The notes under the pieces are model-generated. The model searched no databases, had not been told where the DNA came from, and worked only from the letters and a program-made list of their open reading frames with translations. This document shows, piece after piece, positions 8,033 to 16,876 of a stretch of DNA of 64,000 nucleotides (position 1 is the stretch's first letter; each line of letters begins with the position of its first letter). Location of the stretch: NCBI RefSeq assembly GCF_014282005.1, contig NZ_JACFTD010000017.1:1-64000 (forward strand), written 5' to 3'. This DNA is from Sporosarcina sp. BP05. GTDB lineage: Bacteria; Bacillota; Bacilli; Bacillales_A; Planococcaceae. The translations under genes and the position numbers were made by a program.

Positions 8033-9034
8033 TTAATTTAGTCGTTCTACTAAATCATCTAGTAATAAATTTGCTGCTTTAATACCACCTGCCGTGTTCC
8101 AGATTGTTTCATTCACTTCAAATACTTGATTTGTTTTTGAGACATTTAAGCTTTTAAATACTGGATTTTCCAACCATTGATTAGCCTTATCATATACATC
8201 TGCTTCCGTAACCCAGTAAAACATAATATCTCCATCCATCGTTTCCATTGCCTCTTCGGAAACCGTTTCCATAAAATTATCTACATCCTGAGATTCTGGA
8301 CGGCCCACACCCAGTTGTTCAAGCAGTACCCCACTAAATGTGTCCTTCTGGTATATGCGGACATCTTTAGCAGAGAATCTTACGACGGATACTTTCATTT
8401 TTTCCTTATCGCCTAATTTTACTTTTGCCTGAGCAACACGATCATCAAATGCTTTCATGATCATCTCACTTTCAGCTTTTTTATTTAATGTCTCTGCATA
8501 CAGTTCAAAGTTGATCTTCCATTGCCCTGATAAATCTTCAGAAAACACAGTTGGTGCAATTTTGCTTAATTGATCGTACGCTTCTTCGTGCCTTACTTTA
8601 TTTCCAATAATTAAGTCCGGGTTTAATTCAAGAATAGCTTCAAAATTAGGCTCGTTTTCAAAACCAAGCTCCTGGACACCGGCCATCTCGTCTTTAATAT
8701 GATCATACCAAGGTTCTCCAGTCCATGATCTAACCGCACCAACTGGTTTAATTCCTAATGCTAGTAATGCTTCTGTTCCTTCATTCGTTAAGATTACAAC
8801 ACGTTGTGGTGTACCCTTAATTTTTGTAACCCCGATTGCATGCTGAATTTCCCGAACTTCTTCCGCTTCTACAGCATCACTTTCTGCTGAAGCTTCACTT
8901 ACTACTGGAGTTTCCTTGGTACTGTCCGTATTAGTCGTTTGATCCCCACATCCACTAAGAGCGAGCACAATTATTGATAAAATCGAGAAAATAAAAATAC
9001 TCTTTCCTAATTTAATCTTTATTTCATTTAACAA
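8033..9034 (-). CDS. iron-siderophore ABC transporter substrate-binding lipoprotein (YfiY/FecB type)
   Basis: This 333-residue lipoprotein has signal peptide and lipobox LALSGC near residue 28 of the chosen start, then an acidic linker and a two-lobed helical-backbone binding fold. PQRVVILTNEGTEALLALGI and LELNPDLIIGNK are typical of ferric-siderophore binding proteins. The open frame runs to 9082, but its first codons lie in the Fur box; GGGAGG followed by 7 nt supports the TTG at 9034. No permease gene directly follows, so it may use the FecCD-type permease at 12831 or one elsewhere. It is preceded by the Btr-like regulator gene on the same strand. Confidence 0.88.
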   Translation of the reverse strand: MLNEIKIKLGKSIFIFSILSIIVLALSGCGDQTTNTDSTKETPVVSEASAESDAVEAEEVREIQHAIGVTKIKGTPQRVVILTNEGTEALLALGIKPVGAVRSWTGEPWYDHIKDEMAGVQELGFENEPNFEAILELNPDLIIGNKVRHEEAYDQLSKIAPTVFSEDLSGQWKINFELYAETLNKKAESEMIMKAFDDRVAQAKVKLGDKEKMKVSVVRFSAKDVRIYQKDTFSGVLLEQLGVGRPESQDVDNFMETVSEEAMETMDGDIMFYWVTEADVYDKANQWLENPVFKSLNVSKTNQVFEVNETIWNTAGGIKAANLLLDDLVERLN

Positions 9035-9060
9035 ATTGATAACCTCCCTAGTATTATGAC

Positions 9061-9075
9061 TGATAATGATTATCA
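9061..9075. promoter_or_regulatory. Fur box upstream of the YfiY-like gene
   Basis: TGATAATGATTATCA is identical to the site at 7787. It lies 26 bp before the SD-supported TTG start and so covers the promoter or transcript start region. Confidence 0.88.
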
Positions 9076-9154
9076 ATCTCACTTAATATTTTATCAAGTC
9101 GCCATTTATTTATCTATAGACAGTTTTGCCTTATGGGTATGGATAGGTTTGTCC

Positions 9155-10741
9155 TCACAAATAATGTGTATGAAAATACTTCACACAGTCATTTATAATG
9201 TTTCTCCTACCAGATGGTCCCCACGGATCCCATGCAAAACTAGTAGGAATGTAAATTTGGTTTTTCTTTACTGCTTGTAATTCCAGCCATAATGGATTTT
9301 CAACTAAATTATCTACTGACTCCTGCGCACTCCAAAGAATAATTATTTTGTCAGGATTAAGCTCAACCATTTCAACTAATGAATAATTCCTACAACTCGA
9401 ATAGGTTAATCTTTCATCACATTTGAATCCCAAACCTTCATAAAACAAATCACTTATAGGATGACCCGTCACACCATGGACAAGCAAACTATCTTTCAAG
9501 ACACGAATAATTGCCCATTTACCACTTACTGTAATCTTTCTTAATTTATCTTTGGCTATCTGCTCTACTTTTTCAATATCGTTTATAACATTTTCCGCTA
9601 ATTCTTCTCTTCCCACTACTTTTGCAATATATCTTTGATAATCTTTCCAGTTAAGAAATCCATCAAAATGGAGAACTTTTGTATTTTTATGAATATGAAC
9701 CTCATTATTAGTAGTACTACAATTATTCCTATCATTTTGTTTTAGAATATAATGAGGTTCCATCGTCAATCCATCGTTTAGATCTAATGGAATCTCGGCA
9801 TTTAATCTTTTTGTCCCCTGCAATTGACTTTCTAAGTATTTGGGAAATCCAGTTTCGGTTGGACATTCTGTCGGAAAACAAGGAGCTGCAACAGGTTTAA
9901 TCCCAAGGGCTAGTAAATGATCTTGTAGAAAAAGATTACTAAAAATCGCAATTCTTGGTTCATACTTCTTACGGTAAATTGTAGGTGATATACCTTCTGA
10001 GTTTTTAAATAAACGACTAAAATATAATTCGTCTGCAATTCCGACAGTACGTGCAACATCTTTAATCGAATATATGGACGTTTTTAGCATATTTTTTGCT
10101 TGTTCTATTCGTAATTCTCGTAAGTACCCACTTGGCGTTAATCCGGTCTCACGTTTAAATGCGCGACAAAAGGAACTCTGTGTCATAAATGTTAAACGAG
10201 CAAGATCACCAATTATTAGCTGTTCTTCATAATGCTTATTCATATAATCAATTGTGAGCTTAATTGGGCCATTTTCATTCTTTTCTTCTAATGCCTTGTT
10301 TTTAGAAATCACATACAGCAATTCGTAGAGCAATGCTTGTTTCCTTAACCATGATATATATGGGTCAATACTAACTTTATCACTTATTTTTTCTAACAAA
10401 GACAGTACTCTTGCCTGCGACATGATTTGTAAGATTATCATTTTAAAAGAGTTCATATTATCTAGGTTAGATGCAGGTAGATTTGTATACTGTAAATAAT
10501 AGAAGTGGACTTCGTTCATGATCGTTGCACCAACTTCTATCGCTACGCTAGAATCTAGAAAAATGCTAGTACCAGGTTTAATATGATGTTTTACCCCATT
10601 GATGCTCACTATCCCGCTGCCGCTAGTAATATAAAATAATCCCTTCGTTTGCATAGTTAACTTCTTTAATTGAAATCCAATTTTAAATGCATGTTTCTTG
10701 CAAGACACAAAAGATAATGCAGTATCATAAGTTGTTTTCAA
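9155..10741 (-). CDS. Btr-like AraC regulator fused to a siderophore-binding domain
   Basis: The 528 residues match the B. subtilis Btr (YbbB) architecture and length. An N-terminal cupin-like region is followed by an AraC double helix-turn-helix at about residues 165-265 (IGDLARLTFMTQSSFCRAFK and IKDVARTVGIADELYFSRLF). The C-terminal half is a FecB-type periplasmic-binding fold (IAIFSNLFLQDHLLALGIKP, ELNPDKIIILWS). There is no signal peptide, so the domain would sense a ferri-siderophore inside the cell and activate uptake genes. The TTG start has GGGAG 9 nt upstream. Its neighbours are the two binding-protein genes it probably controls. Confidence 0.9.
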   Translation of the reverse strand: MKTTYDTALSFVSCKKHAFKIGFQLKKLTMQTKGLFYITSGSGIVSINGVKHHIKPGTSIFLDSSVAIEVGATIMNEVHFYYLQYTNLPASNLDNMNSFKMIILQIMSQARVLSLLEKISDKVSIDPYISWLRKQALLYELLYVISKNKALEEKNENGPIKLTIDYMNKHYEEQLIIGDLARLTFMTQSSFCRAFKRETGLTPSGYLRELRIEQAKNMLKTSIYSIKDVARTVGIADELYFSRLFKNSEGISPTIYRKKYEPRIAIFSNLFLQDHLLALGIKPVAAPCFPTECPTETGFPKYLESQLQGTKRLNAEIPLDLNDGLTMEPHYILKQNDRNNCSTTNNEVHIHKNTKVLHFDGFLNWKDYQRYIAKVVGREELAENVINDIEKVEQIAKDKLRKITVSGKWAIIRVLKDSLLVHGVTGHPISDLFYEGLGFKCDERLTYSSCRNYSLVEMVELNPDKIIILWSAQESVDNLVENPLWLELQAVKKNQIYIPTSFAWDPWGPSGRRNIINDCVKYFHTHYL

Positions 10742-10844
10742 AACCCAACTCTCCCTTTTCTCCGCTGTGTAAGTGATTTATTTTTATAAACTAGCTATCA
10801 ATAAAAGTGATTACCTTTGTCATAATAAATACTATCCATAGTGA

Positions 10845-10902
10845 AGGCTACCTGTGCTTGACGCAAAGACAAACAATTTACCATGCGAATAAACATACAA
10901 AA
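10845..10902 (+). repeat. Family 1 left half, joined to a terminator
   Basis: AGGCTACCTGTGCTTGACGC through AACATACAAAAAG follows the left half of family 1 almost base by base, then runs directly into a hairpin. The gap from 10742 to 11044 holds only this and the terminator. Confidence 0.65.
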
Positions 10903-10932
10903 AGACCAGACATTCGCCAACTTGTCTGGTCT
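10903..10932 (-). terminator. terminator of the FecCD-type iron transport operon
   Basis: AGACCAGACA and TGTCTGGTCT form a perfect 10-bp stem. On the minus strand it is followed by TTTTTG derived from the adjoining repeat half. It lies about 110 bp beyond the substrate-binding gene. Confidence 0.8.
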
Positions 10933-11044
10933 TAATTCTATTATCATGCTATTGTAGTGGTTTATTAGAGCAATTTAGTACCTCAAATTTGACGCCAGCA
11001 TTAGAACATTTACATTTCCTTTCGAAACTGGCACCTATCACATT

Positions 11045-12055
11045 TTATTTAAACAAGTCTGGATATATTTCTTTCGCTAATAGTTCCATTCCATCAATCG
11101 TGTTATAACCATAGCCAAACATATAATTGTAATCTACTACATAAATCTGCTTATTTTTGATGGCCTTCATACTTGATAATTTCGGATTTGCATAGATCCC
11201 TTCTTTCACTTTTTCAAGGTCTGCATCAACCCATTCCGGTAAGATTAATACATCTGGATCAGCCTCAATAAGCGTTTCAATACTTACATCAGCAGTCTCC
11301 TTCTTAAATATGTTATCTAGCTTGACCATATTAAAGGCATCGTTAAAGAATGTTTCATCGCCTGCTGGATATACATAAATCTCATTTGGATCATTTGTAT
11401 GCAAATAAGCAAATGTTTTATGGTCTTGAATGCTTTCTAATTTTGAAATAATCGATGTTTGTTTGTCTTTTAGCTCTTTTATAAAGCTGTCCGCTTTATC
11501 TTGGACACTAAAAATTTTACCGATGTTTTCAATATCTTTATAAATAGAATCATACGTTCCGCCCGTAACAGATGACTCTATTACGTACGTATTAATATCC
11601 ATATCATTGAGTGTATCTACTGTACCTACACCCCAATCCGCATTATCAAATAAGCCGCCTCGACCAAAAACTAAATCTGGATTGGTCCCTAATGTCACCT
11701 CTTTGCCGACATATTCATCACTTAGTATAGGTAATTTCGAGTATTCTTCCTCTACTGATTTGTCAGGAGCTCCAAAGTTTGCCCCTACCCCAACGATTTT
11801 ATCGCCTAAGCCTAAATGCAATAATAGTTCTGCTGCTGGACGCGTATTAGCCATGATTCTTTCTGGTGCTGCATCAAATACTTGGTCTTTCTTATCCCAA
11901 GTTGTTCCGCCTTCAGCTTTCGTATAGTTTTGAATCGTTAACGGGTAATGCCCTTTCGCTTCGGCTTCCTTTGAAGTACCTTTACTCGAATCTCCACAAG
12001 CAGTTAATGTTAGAAGTGCAGCTAAACCGATACCAAGTAATAATTTTCTTTTCAT
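11045..12055 (-). CDS. iron-complex ABC transporter substrate-binding lipoprotein
   Basis: This 336-residue lipoprotein starts MKRKLLLGIGLAALLTLTAC, a classic lipoprotein signal with Cys at residue 20. A FecB/BtuF-type two-lobe fold follows (FDAAPERIMANTRPAAELLL, EADPDVLILPEW). An in-frame extension to 12082 was rejected, because AGGAGGA sits 5 nt before the ATG at 12055. It is the third gene of a permease-ATPase-binding protein operon controlled by a Fur box at 13943. The ligand is a ferric siderophore or other iron complex; which one cannot be told. Confidence 0.88.
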   Translation of the reverse strand: MKRKLLLGIGLAALLTLTACGDSSKGTSKEAEAKGHYPLTIQNYTKAEGGTTWDKKDQVFDAAPERIMANTRPAAELLLHLGLGDKIVGVGANFGAPDKSVEEEYSKLPILSDEYVGKEVTLGTNPDLVFGRGGLFDNADWGVGTVDTLNDMDINTYVIESSVTGGTYDSIYKDIENIGKIFSVQDKADSFIKELKDKQTSIISKLESIQDHKTFAYLHTNDPNEIYVYPAGDETFFNDAFNMVKLDNIFKKETADVSIETLIEADPDVLILPEWVDADLEKVKEGIYANPKLSSMKAIKNKQIYVVDYNYMFGYGYNTIDGMELLAKEIYPDLFK

Positions 12056-12065
12056 GGTGCTCCTC

Positions 12066-12827
12066 CTATATGCCATATGCAAAACCTAATCCATTTGTAA
12101 CAGGATTGGTATATGTTTGACATTTAATTTGATATAATGCTTCTATTGTAGCTGGCGTTAAGACCTCATCTGGTGTTCCATGTGCATAGACTTCTCCATC
12201 TTTTATGGCATACAGGTAGTCACAGTAATGTGCTGCCATTTCTAAATCATGGAGTGCTGCTAATACACCAATGTTCAAATTTTTAACACATGATAAAATT
12301 TCAAGCTGATAGCGTATATCTAAGTGGTTTGTAGGTTCATCTAACACCATAATTTTTGGCTGTTGGGCAATGGTTCTCGCTAAAATAACCCTTTGCTTTT
12401 CTCCTCCAGACAACGATAAGAAACCACGATGTTTGTAATCTAGTAAATTTGTTCGTTTCAAAGCTTCCTCCACAATCACAAAATCCTCTTTGTTGTCTGA
12501 CTCCAACATTTTTTTATGTGGTGTTCTGCCTAACATCACCATTTGCTGGACAGACAAATCAAAACTCATTTCATTAAATTGCCCTACTACACCTAATCGC
12601 TGTGAAATCTTTTTCTCTGAACTTTTTAGTACATCAATGTCATCTAAAAAAACCATTCCTTTTTGAGGTACAAGACTCTTATAGATACTCTTTAACAGGG
12701 TTGATTTTCCACAACCATTTGGTCCAATCAGCCCTACAAATTGTTGTTTTTTCACAAGGATTGAAATGTTTTTCACAATCTCTTTTTTCCCTATACTAAT
12801 ATCGATTCCCTTTGCAATCAATTCCAT
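12066..12827 (-). CDS. FecE-type ABC transporter ATP-binding protein
   Basis: This 253-residue ATPase powers iron-complex import. Walker A GPNGCGKST lies near residues 36-44, the ABC signature LSGGEKQR near 138-145, Walker B IMVLDEPTNHLD near 157-168 and the switch His in ALHDLEMA near 190. GGAGGG precedes the ATG. It sits between the permease gene (3-bp gap) and the binding lipoprotein gene (10-bp gap), a compact single operon. Confidence 0.93.
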   Translation of the reverse strand: MELIAKGIDISIGKKEIVKNISILVKKQQFVGLIGPNGCGKSTLLKSIYKSLVPQKGMVFLDDIDVLKSSEKKISQRLGVVGQFNEMSFDLSVQQMVMLGRTPHKKMLESDNKEDFVIVEEALKRTNLLDYKHRGFLSLSGGEKQRVILARTIAQQPKIMVLDEPTNHLDIRYQLEILSCVKNLNIGVLAALHDLEMAAHYCDYLYAIKDGEVYAHGTPDEVLTPATIEALYQIKCQTYTNPVTNGLGFAYGI

Positions 12828-12830
12828 TGT

Positions 12831-13910
12831 CTACCCTCCAAAGTTGTATCCTCTTTTTACAATCATGTAGATAAATAATGGAGATCCTATAACAGAGGTA
12901 ATGATTCCGATCGGCAATTCAACATTATGTATTAATGTTCTTGACAAAATATCGGCCCAAATCATGAAAAGTCCTCCTAAAAGCAGCGTTCCGAGCATTA
13001 AACGCTTATGATCTGCTCCGAAGATCCCCCTTGTGATATGTGGAATAATTAAACCAACAAAGCCTATCATTCCTGAATAGGCGACCATTGTCCCAGTAAC
13101 AAGAGCAGTGACGATCATATAAAATTTTCGGAATGCACTTAAGTTGATCCCTAGTGTAATAGCAGATTCGTCACCTAGCAGCATCGTGTTTAACACGCGA
13201 TGTTGGAAGAGAAATAGCGCTGCTCCAAGCAGAACAACAATAGCTAAAATGGGCGTTTTATCCCAACTTGCTGAAGCTAGACTTCCCATTGACCAAAATG
13301 TAACGGTTTTAATCCCTTCTGCATTATTGGCAAAATAGATAATTAAGCTAGCGAAGGAGCTACACAATGCACCAATTACAACCCCTGATAATACGAGTTT
13401 CACAGATGTTGCCTTACCGCCGATGCTCGATAAAATAAGTACTGCCATTGATGTTATCATCGCACCCAAAAAGGCTCCGAATGCCACTCCAAACTGCGAC
13501 AAAAATGCGCTACTCCCAAATCCAACAAGAATTGCAAAAGTTGCACCTAGTGATGCTCCCGATGAAATACCAAGTATGTATGGGTCAGCAAGTGGATTTT
13601 GCACGACTGCTTGCATAACCGTTCCACATAATGCAAGCCCTATGCCGATAAGCAGTGCGAAAATAACACGTGGCATCCTCACCTGTAAAATAATATTCAA
13701 ATAGGATTCGCTTTGGACATGATCTAGTGATCCAATTCTTCCATTTGTTAATGCATGCAATACTATATCCATAGACTGCGTGAAAGGAATATTCACTTGT
13801 CCAATTGATACTGAATAGACAGCCGATAGCAAAATGATGCCTATTAGAAGAAAAATAAAGACATAATACCGTTTGCCCATCCCTATTTTGCTTAGATCCT
13901 TTTCATTCAA
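12831..13910 (-). CDS. FecCD-type iron-complex ABC transporter permease
   Basis: This 359-residue permease has about nine or ten membrane helices. Family motifs include RMPRVIFALLIGIGLALCGT, PLADPYILGISSGASLGA and GFVGLIIPHITRGIFGADHK, the last being the ATPase-coupling region. The frame is open to a TTG at 13928, but GGAGGTG lies inside that stretch and points to the TTG at 13910. A single permease gene implies a homodimer. It is the first gene of the operon, with the 19-bp Fur box about 30 bp upstream. Confidence 0.92.
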   Translation of the reverse strand: MNEKDLSKIGMGKRYYVFIFLLIGIILLSAVYSVSIGQVNIPFTQSMDIVLHALTNGRIGSLDHVQSESYLNIILQVRMPRVIFALLIGIGLALCGTVMQAVVQNPLADPYILGISSGASLGATFAILVGFGSSAFLSQFGVAFGAFLGAMITSMAVLILSSIGGKATSVKLVLSGVVIGALCSSFASLIIYFANNAEGIKTVTFWSMGSLASASWDKTPILAIVVLLGAALFLFQHRVLNTMLLGDESAITLGINLSAFRKFYMIVTALVTGTMVAYSGMIGFVGLIIPHITRGIFGADHKRLMLGTLLLGGLFMIWADILSRTLIHNVELPIGIITSVIGSPLFIYMIVKRGYNFGG

Positions 13911-13942
13911 AATTTCACCTCCATACAACTACCAATTTAATT

Positions 13943-13961
13943 GATAACGATTATCATTATC
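13943..13961. promoter_or_regulatory. Fur box of the FecCD-type operon
   Basis: Read on the minus strand this is GATAATGATAATCGTTATC, one mismatch from the classical 19-bp Fur box GATAATGATAATCATTATC. Confidence 0.9.
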
Positions 13962-14301
13962 AATTACTACTTGATTGTAAAACATATTCAGGAGAAAAAC
14001 AACAACATAATTATAAAATAATTTGTTAATCCCATGAAATCATACATAAGGTACTTTATTTAAACTTTTGCGCTAACCAAAAACCAAGGTATTAAAAAAT
14101 GAAAAACCCTTCATCAATTCAATGAAAGGTTCTTCTTTAATGATTGTTTACACGGGGTCGACCACTGTGCTACCTGAAATTAACAATTAACGCACCCGAG
14201 TAAACAAACAAATGCATTTTATGGTAAAATCACTATAAATAGAATGGCTCTATATTCACTTCTTACACAATAGAGCAGCATTACGCAAGGGGGAAAAGTA
14301 A
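13962..14301. other. intergenic region between divergent operons
   Basis: About 340 bp with no supported gene. An imperfect hairpin with arms around 14101-14114 and 14122-14135 (ATGAAAGG against CCCTTCAT) may be a weak terminator or leader structure. The site GGGGGAAAAG for the next gene lies at its end. Confidence 0.35.
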
Positions 14302-15270
14302 ATGGAACTATACTTAATATTTGTAGGAATTATTCTTGTTATTGTATGTCCACACCTTTTTTTTGTAATGAAGAGTCGAACATACTTCTATTCAAAGAAA
14401 TTGACTGCTCCGCCATGGGCAGACATAGAGACAAAACAATTTTTCCGTCAATTCAATCGAGCCTGGTCAATGAAGATTGAGAAAACTGTAAATGTGCGCG
14501 TAAAGAATAAAAAACACACTCTAACAGATGTCGAACTGCGAGAACGGTGGTATGAACTCAAGAAATTTCTTTTGTTAGCAGGCATCTCAAAAAGACTTCC
14601 GATGTTCTCCAAAAATGTAGACGATATTTGGCACTTCTTTTTAGAAGAAGAGGAACTGTATAATCAATTCTGTTTAGACTTTATTGGTGAACAGATTGAA
14701 CATCACCCTCATGAAACGCCAACACTTCTTCCAATTGAACGTGCTTGGTTTGACATGTTATATCTTTCTTTTTTCAACGTTACTTCCCGCTCGCATTTAT
14801 GGGGAAAATTCATGCAAAAAAAGAAAGAACACGCAAAATGGATAGAGCGTATAGTGAATGATCCAAAAGGATTAATTGAGTCATTTGGGCGTCACTCATC
14901 CAATGCCTCCTCGACATATATATTGGCTACCTTTCTCAAATTTGCACGACAACAAGCGATGAAGACAAATGGAAACCAAGGAAAGCGAATTAAACGAAAA
15001 GACGGCTATTGGTATGGTACCTCACTATTCGCCTTATATGACGATGACACAGTTCAATTAAAGAAGAAAAAGGTGGATGGTACTTCCGTAGACGGATCTC
15101 CAGGCTTTGCAGCTGACTTCGATTATAAAGAAGAATGGAACGAGATTGTCACTAATGTGAATTCGTTTGAAGTGGGAACAGACGCCGGAGCTACGCCAAG
15201 TTCACCTTCGGACGGGGGGGACTCTGATTCTGGGAGTAGTTGTAGCTCGTGTAGTGGGTGTTCTTCGTAA
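14302..15270 (+). CDS. membrane-anchored GRDP-like protein with Cys/Ser-rich tail
   Basis: This 322-residue protein has one N-terminal membrane helix (about residues 3-23). A soluble region carries VDDIWHFFLEEEELYNQFCL near 107-126, then GEQIEHHPHETP. This D-x-x-WH...C...HH pattern resembles the glycine-rich-domain (GRDP/DUF1399) family. The C-terminus is low-complexity, ending in SSCSSCSGCSS, similar in style to Gly/Cys tails of other poorly studied bacterial membrane proteins. The ATG follows AAGGGGGAAAAG. The next gene starts 5 bp after its stop. Function is unknown; the family link is from motif recall only. Confidence 0.72.
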   Translation: MELYLIFVGIILVIVCPHLFFVMKSRTYFYSKKLTAPPWADIETKQFFRQFNRAWSMKIEKTVNVRVKNKKHTLTDVELRERWYELKKFLLLAGISKRLPMFSKNVDDIWHFFLEEEELYNQFCLDFIGEQIEHHPHETPTLLPIERAWFDMLYLSFFNVTSRSHLWGKFMQKKKEHAKWIERIVNDPKGLIESFGRHSSNASSTYILATFLKFARQQAMKTNGNQGKRIKRKDGYWYGTSLFALYDDDTVQLKKKKVDGTSVDGSPGFAADFDYKEEWNEIVTNVNSFEVGTDAGATPSSPSDGGDSDSGSSCSSCSGCSS

Positions 15271-15274
15271 TAAT

Positions 15275-15973
15275 ATGAAGAAGTGGTTGATTATGCTGGT
15301 AGGAAGTATTCTTATTGTGCAAGGTTGCGTTCCAGGTGGGAAGAATATGCCCACCGAACAGAAAAAGGTGGAAAATACTTTGAACCAAGAATTACTTAAT
15401 GCGGTTGAACTTAAAGAGACGAATACCGTAAGTAAACTGATTACTAAAGGGGCAAATATTAACGTACAAGATGAAAACGGTCGTACTGCCATTATGTTAG
15501 CTACGTATAATAATGACGTTGCCACAGCAGAAGCCTTAATTAAAGCCGGTGCAGACATCAATATCCAAGATGACATGAAAAACAATCCTCTCTTGTATGC
15601 TGGCGCAGAGGGATACTTAGACATTCTAAAGTTAACAATCGAAGCCGGTGCAGACCCGACTATTACCAACCGATATGGAGGTACTGCTCTCATCCCCGCT
15701 TCCGAACATGGATATCTCGACGTGATCAAAGAACTTCTAGCTTCAACTGATATTGATGTTAATCATGTAAACAATCTCGGTTGGACAGCCTTAATAGAAG
15801 CAATCATTTTAAATAATGGCAACAAAGTACAACAGGAAACTGTACAATTACTTATAGATAACGGTGCAGATATAACTATTCCTGATAAAAATAATGTCTC
15901 CCCTCTACAACATGCACGAAAAAAAGGGTTCAAAGAGATTGAGCAACTATTATTGGATGCTGGTGCAATGTAA
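15275..15973 (+). CDS. ankyrin-repeat lipoprotein
   Basis: This 232-residue protein starts MKKWLIMLVGSILIVQGC; the lipobox IVQGC predicts membrane anchoring outside the cell. Roughly five ankyrin repeats follow from residue 45 (NVQDENGRTAIMLATYNNDV, GADINIQDDMKNNPLLYAGA, GADPTITNRYGGTALIPASE). The frame is open further upstream to 15167, but that overlaps the GRDP-like gene and lacks a signal peptide. The 4-nt gap to the upstream stop and the weak ribosome site suggest translational coupling, so the two proteins probably act together. The partner is unknown. Confidence 0.85.
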   Translation: MKKWLIMLVGSILIVQGCVPGGKNMPTEQKKVENTLNQELLNAVELKETNTVSKLITKGANINVQDENGRTAIMLATYNNDVATAEALIKAGADINIQDDMKNNPLLYAGAEGYLDILKLTIEAGADPTITNRYGGTALIPASEHGYLDVIKELLASTDIDVNHVNNLGWTALIEAIILNNGNKVQQETVQLLIDNGADITIPDKNNVSPLQHARKKGFKEIEQLLLDAGAM

Positions 15974-16064
15974 CAATACACAACGACCACGTAGATGCTC
16001 CACGTCAAATCAGGTTCGCGTCTGCAATATCCTTTGCAATTCTTTGTGCTTTTTTTCGAAATAC

Positions 16065-16092
16065 AGCGCACCAAAATGGTGCGCTTATTTTT
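16065..16092 (+). terminator. terminator of the GRDP-like/ankyrin operon
   Basis: AGCGCACC and TGGTGCGCT pair around an AAA(A) loop, followed by TATTTTTATAA. It lies about 90 bp beyond the ankyrin gene stop. Confidence 0.85.
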
Positions 16093-16099
16093 ATAACTC

Positions 16100-16876
16100 A
16101 GTTTTTTCCATGTAATCAAAAATGGTGGTAATTTATTATAAGTTAAGTGTTTTCTAGAAATTCAAGCACAAAACATCCTGCACAAGTTCGCTTTTAGAAA
16201 CCCTAATTCATACACACGCTGTAACTGAATACTCTCGTCAAAATGCTCATGAAATCGTTTTAACCATTGGATAACGTATCTCGACATTCTTCGGAGAATC
16301 CTCCCCCATCCACTCGATCTATCCCCCTGATTTCTCCAATTAATGAAGGTTATGCTATGATTAATACAAAGAATTTAGTTGATGACACAAGATGATGACA
16401 TTAATGCCAACCTACAATAAACTAGTTCGCGCTCGCATTCCAAAGAGGTTTTATCCTTCTTTCCTTTAACGATGGGAAAATGTAGCTTTCTGCCTCAGGT
16501 AAGGCATCAGCCCTCTCGATTTACTAACATTATGTAGCTCAATCCTTCAACAATATGGCTTTCGGCCCGCTACCTAACCATCTACGCTTAAAGTATAATG
16601 TTACCAGTAGCCCTCCAAGTCTCGCTACGAGTGAATGGCAAGTTCTTTCTCGACGGGAATCTCACTATCTGCGCTATTAGACCTAGTAACAAGCGCTTAC
16701 ATGGTTCCAAGGCCCATGCGACGAATGCTTATATTGGACTTTGTGATTATAGTACAGTAGGATATACAAGCAATGTCAACAAGTAAATATGATAGTTTAA
16801 TGCTGGTATTGAAAAGAAAGTTCTTAATTTCATAGGCATAACTTTCAATTAAAAAAGATGAGGAAGTACAGTTTAT
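16100..16876. other. long non-coding stretch, possible fossil element
   Basis: About 775 bp with no supported gene. The section 16480-16790 differs in composition from nearby intergenic DNA, with several C- and G-rich words (CTTTCGGCCCGCTACC, CCCTCCAAGTCTCGCTACGA), and carries only a short open frame. It may be a decayed fragment of a transposable element or rRNA-like sequence; I could not identify it. Confidence 0.35.

Noticed and set aside
16598-16786. 62-codon open frame in the gene-free gap
   Set aside because: No ribosome site and no family resemblance; more likely chance within a fossil sequence.
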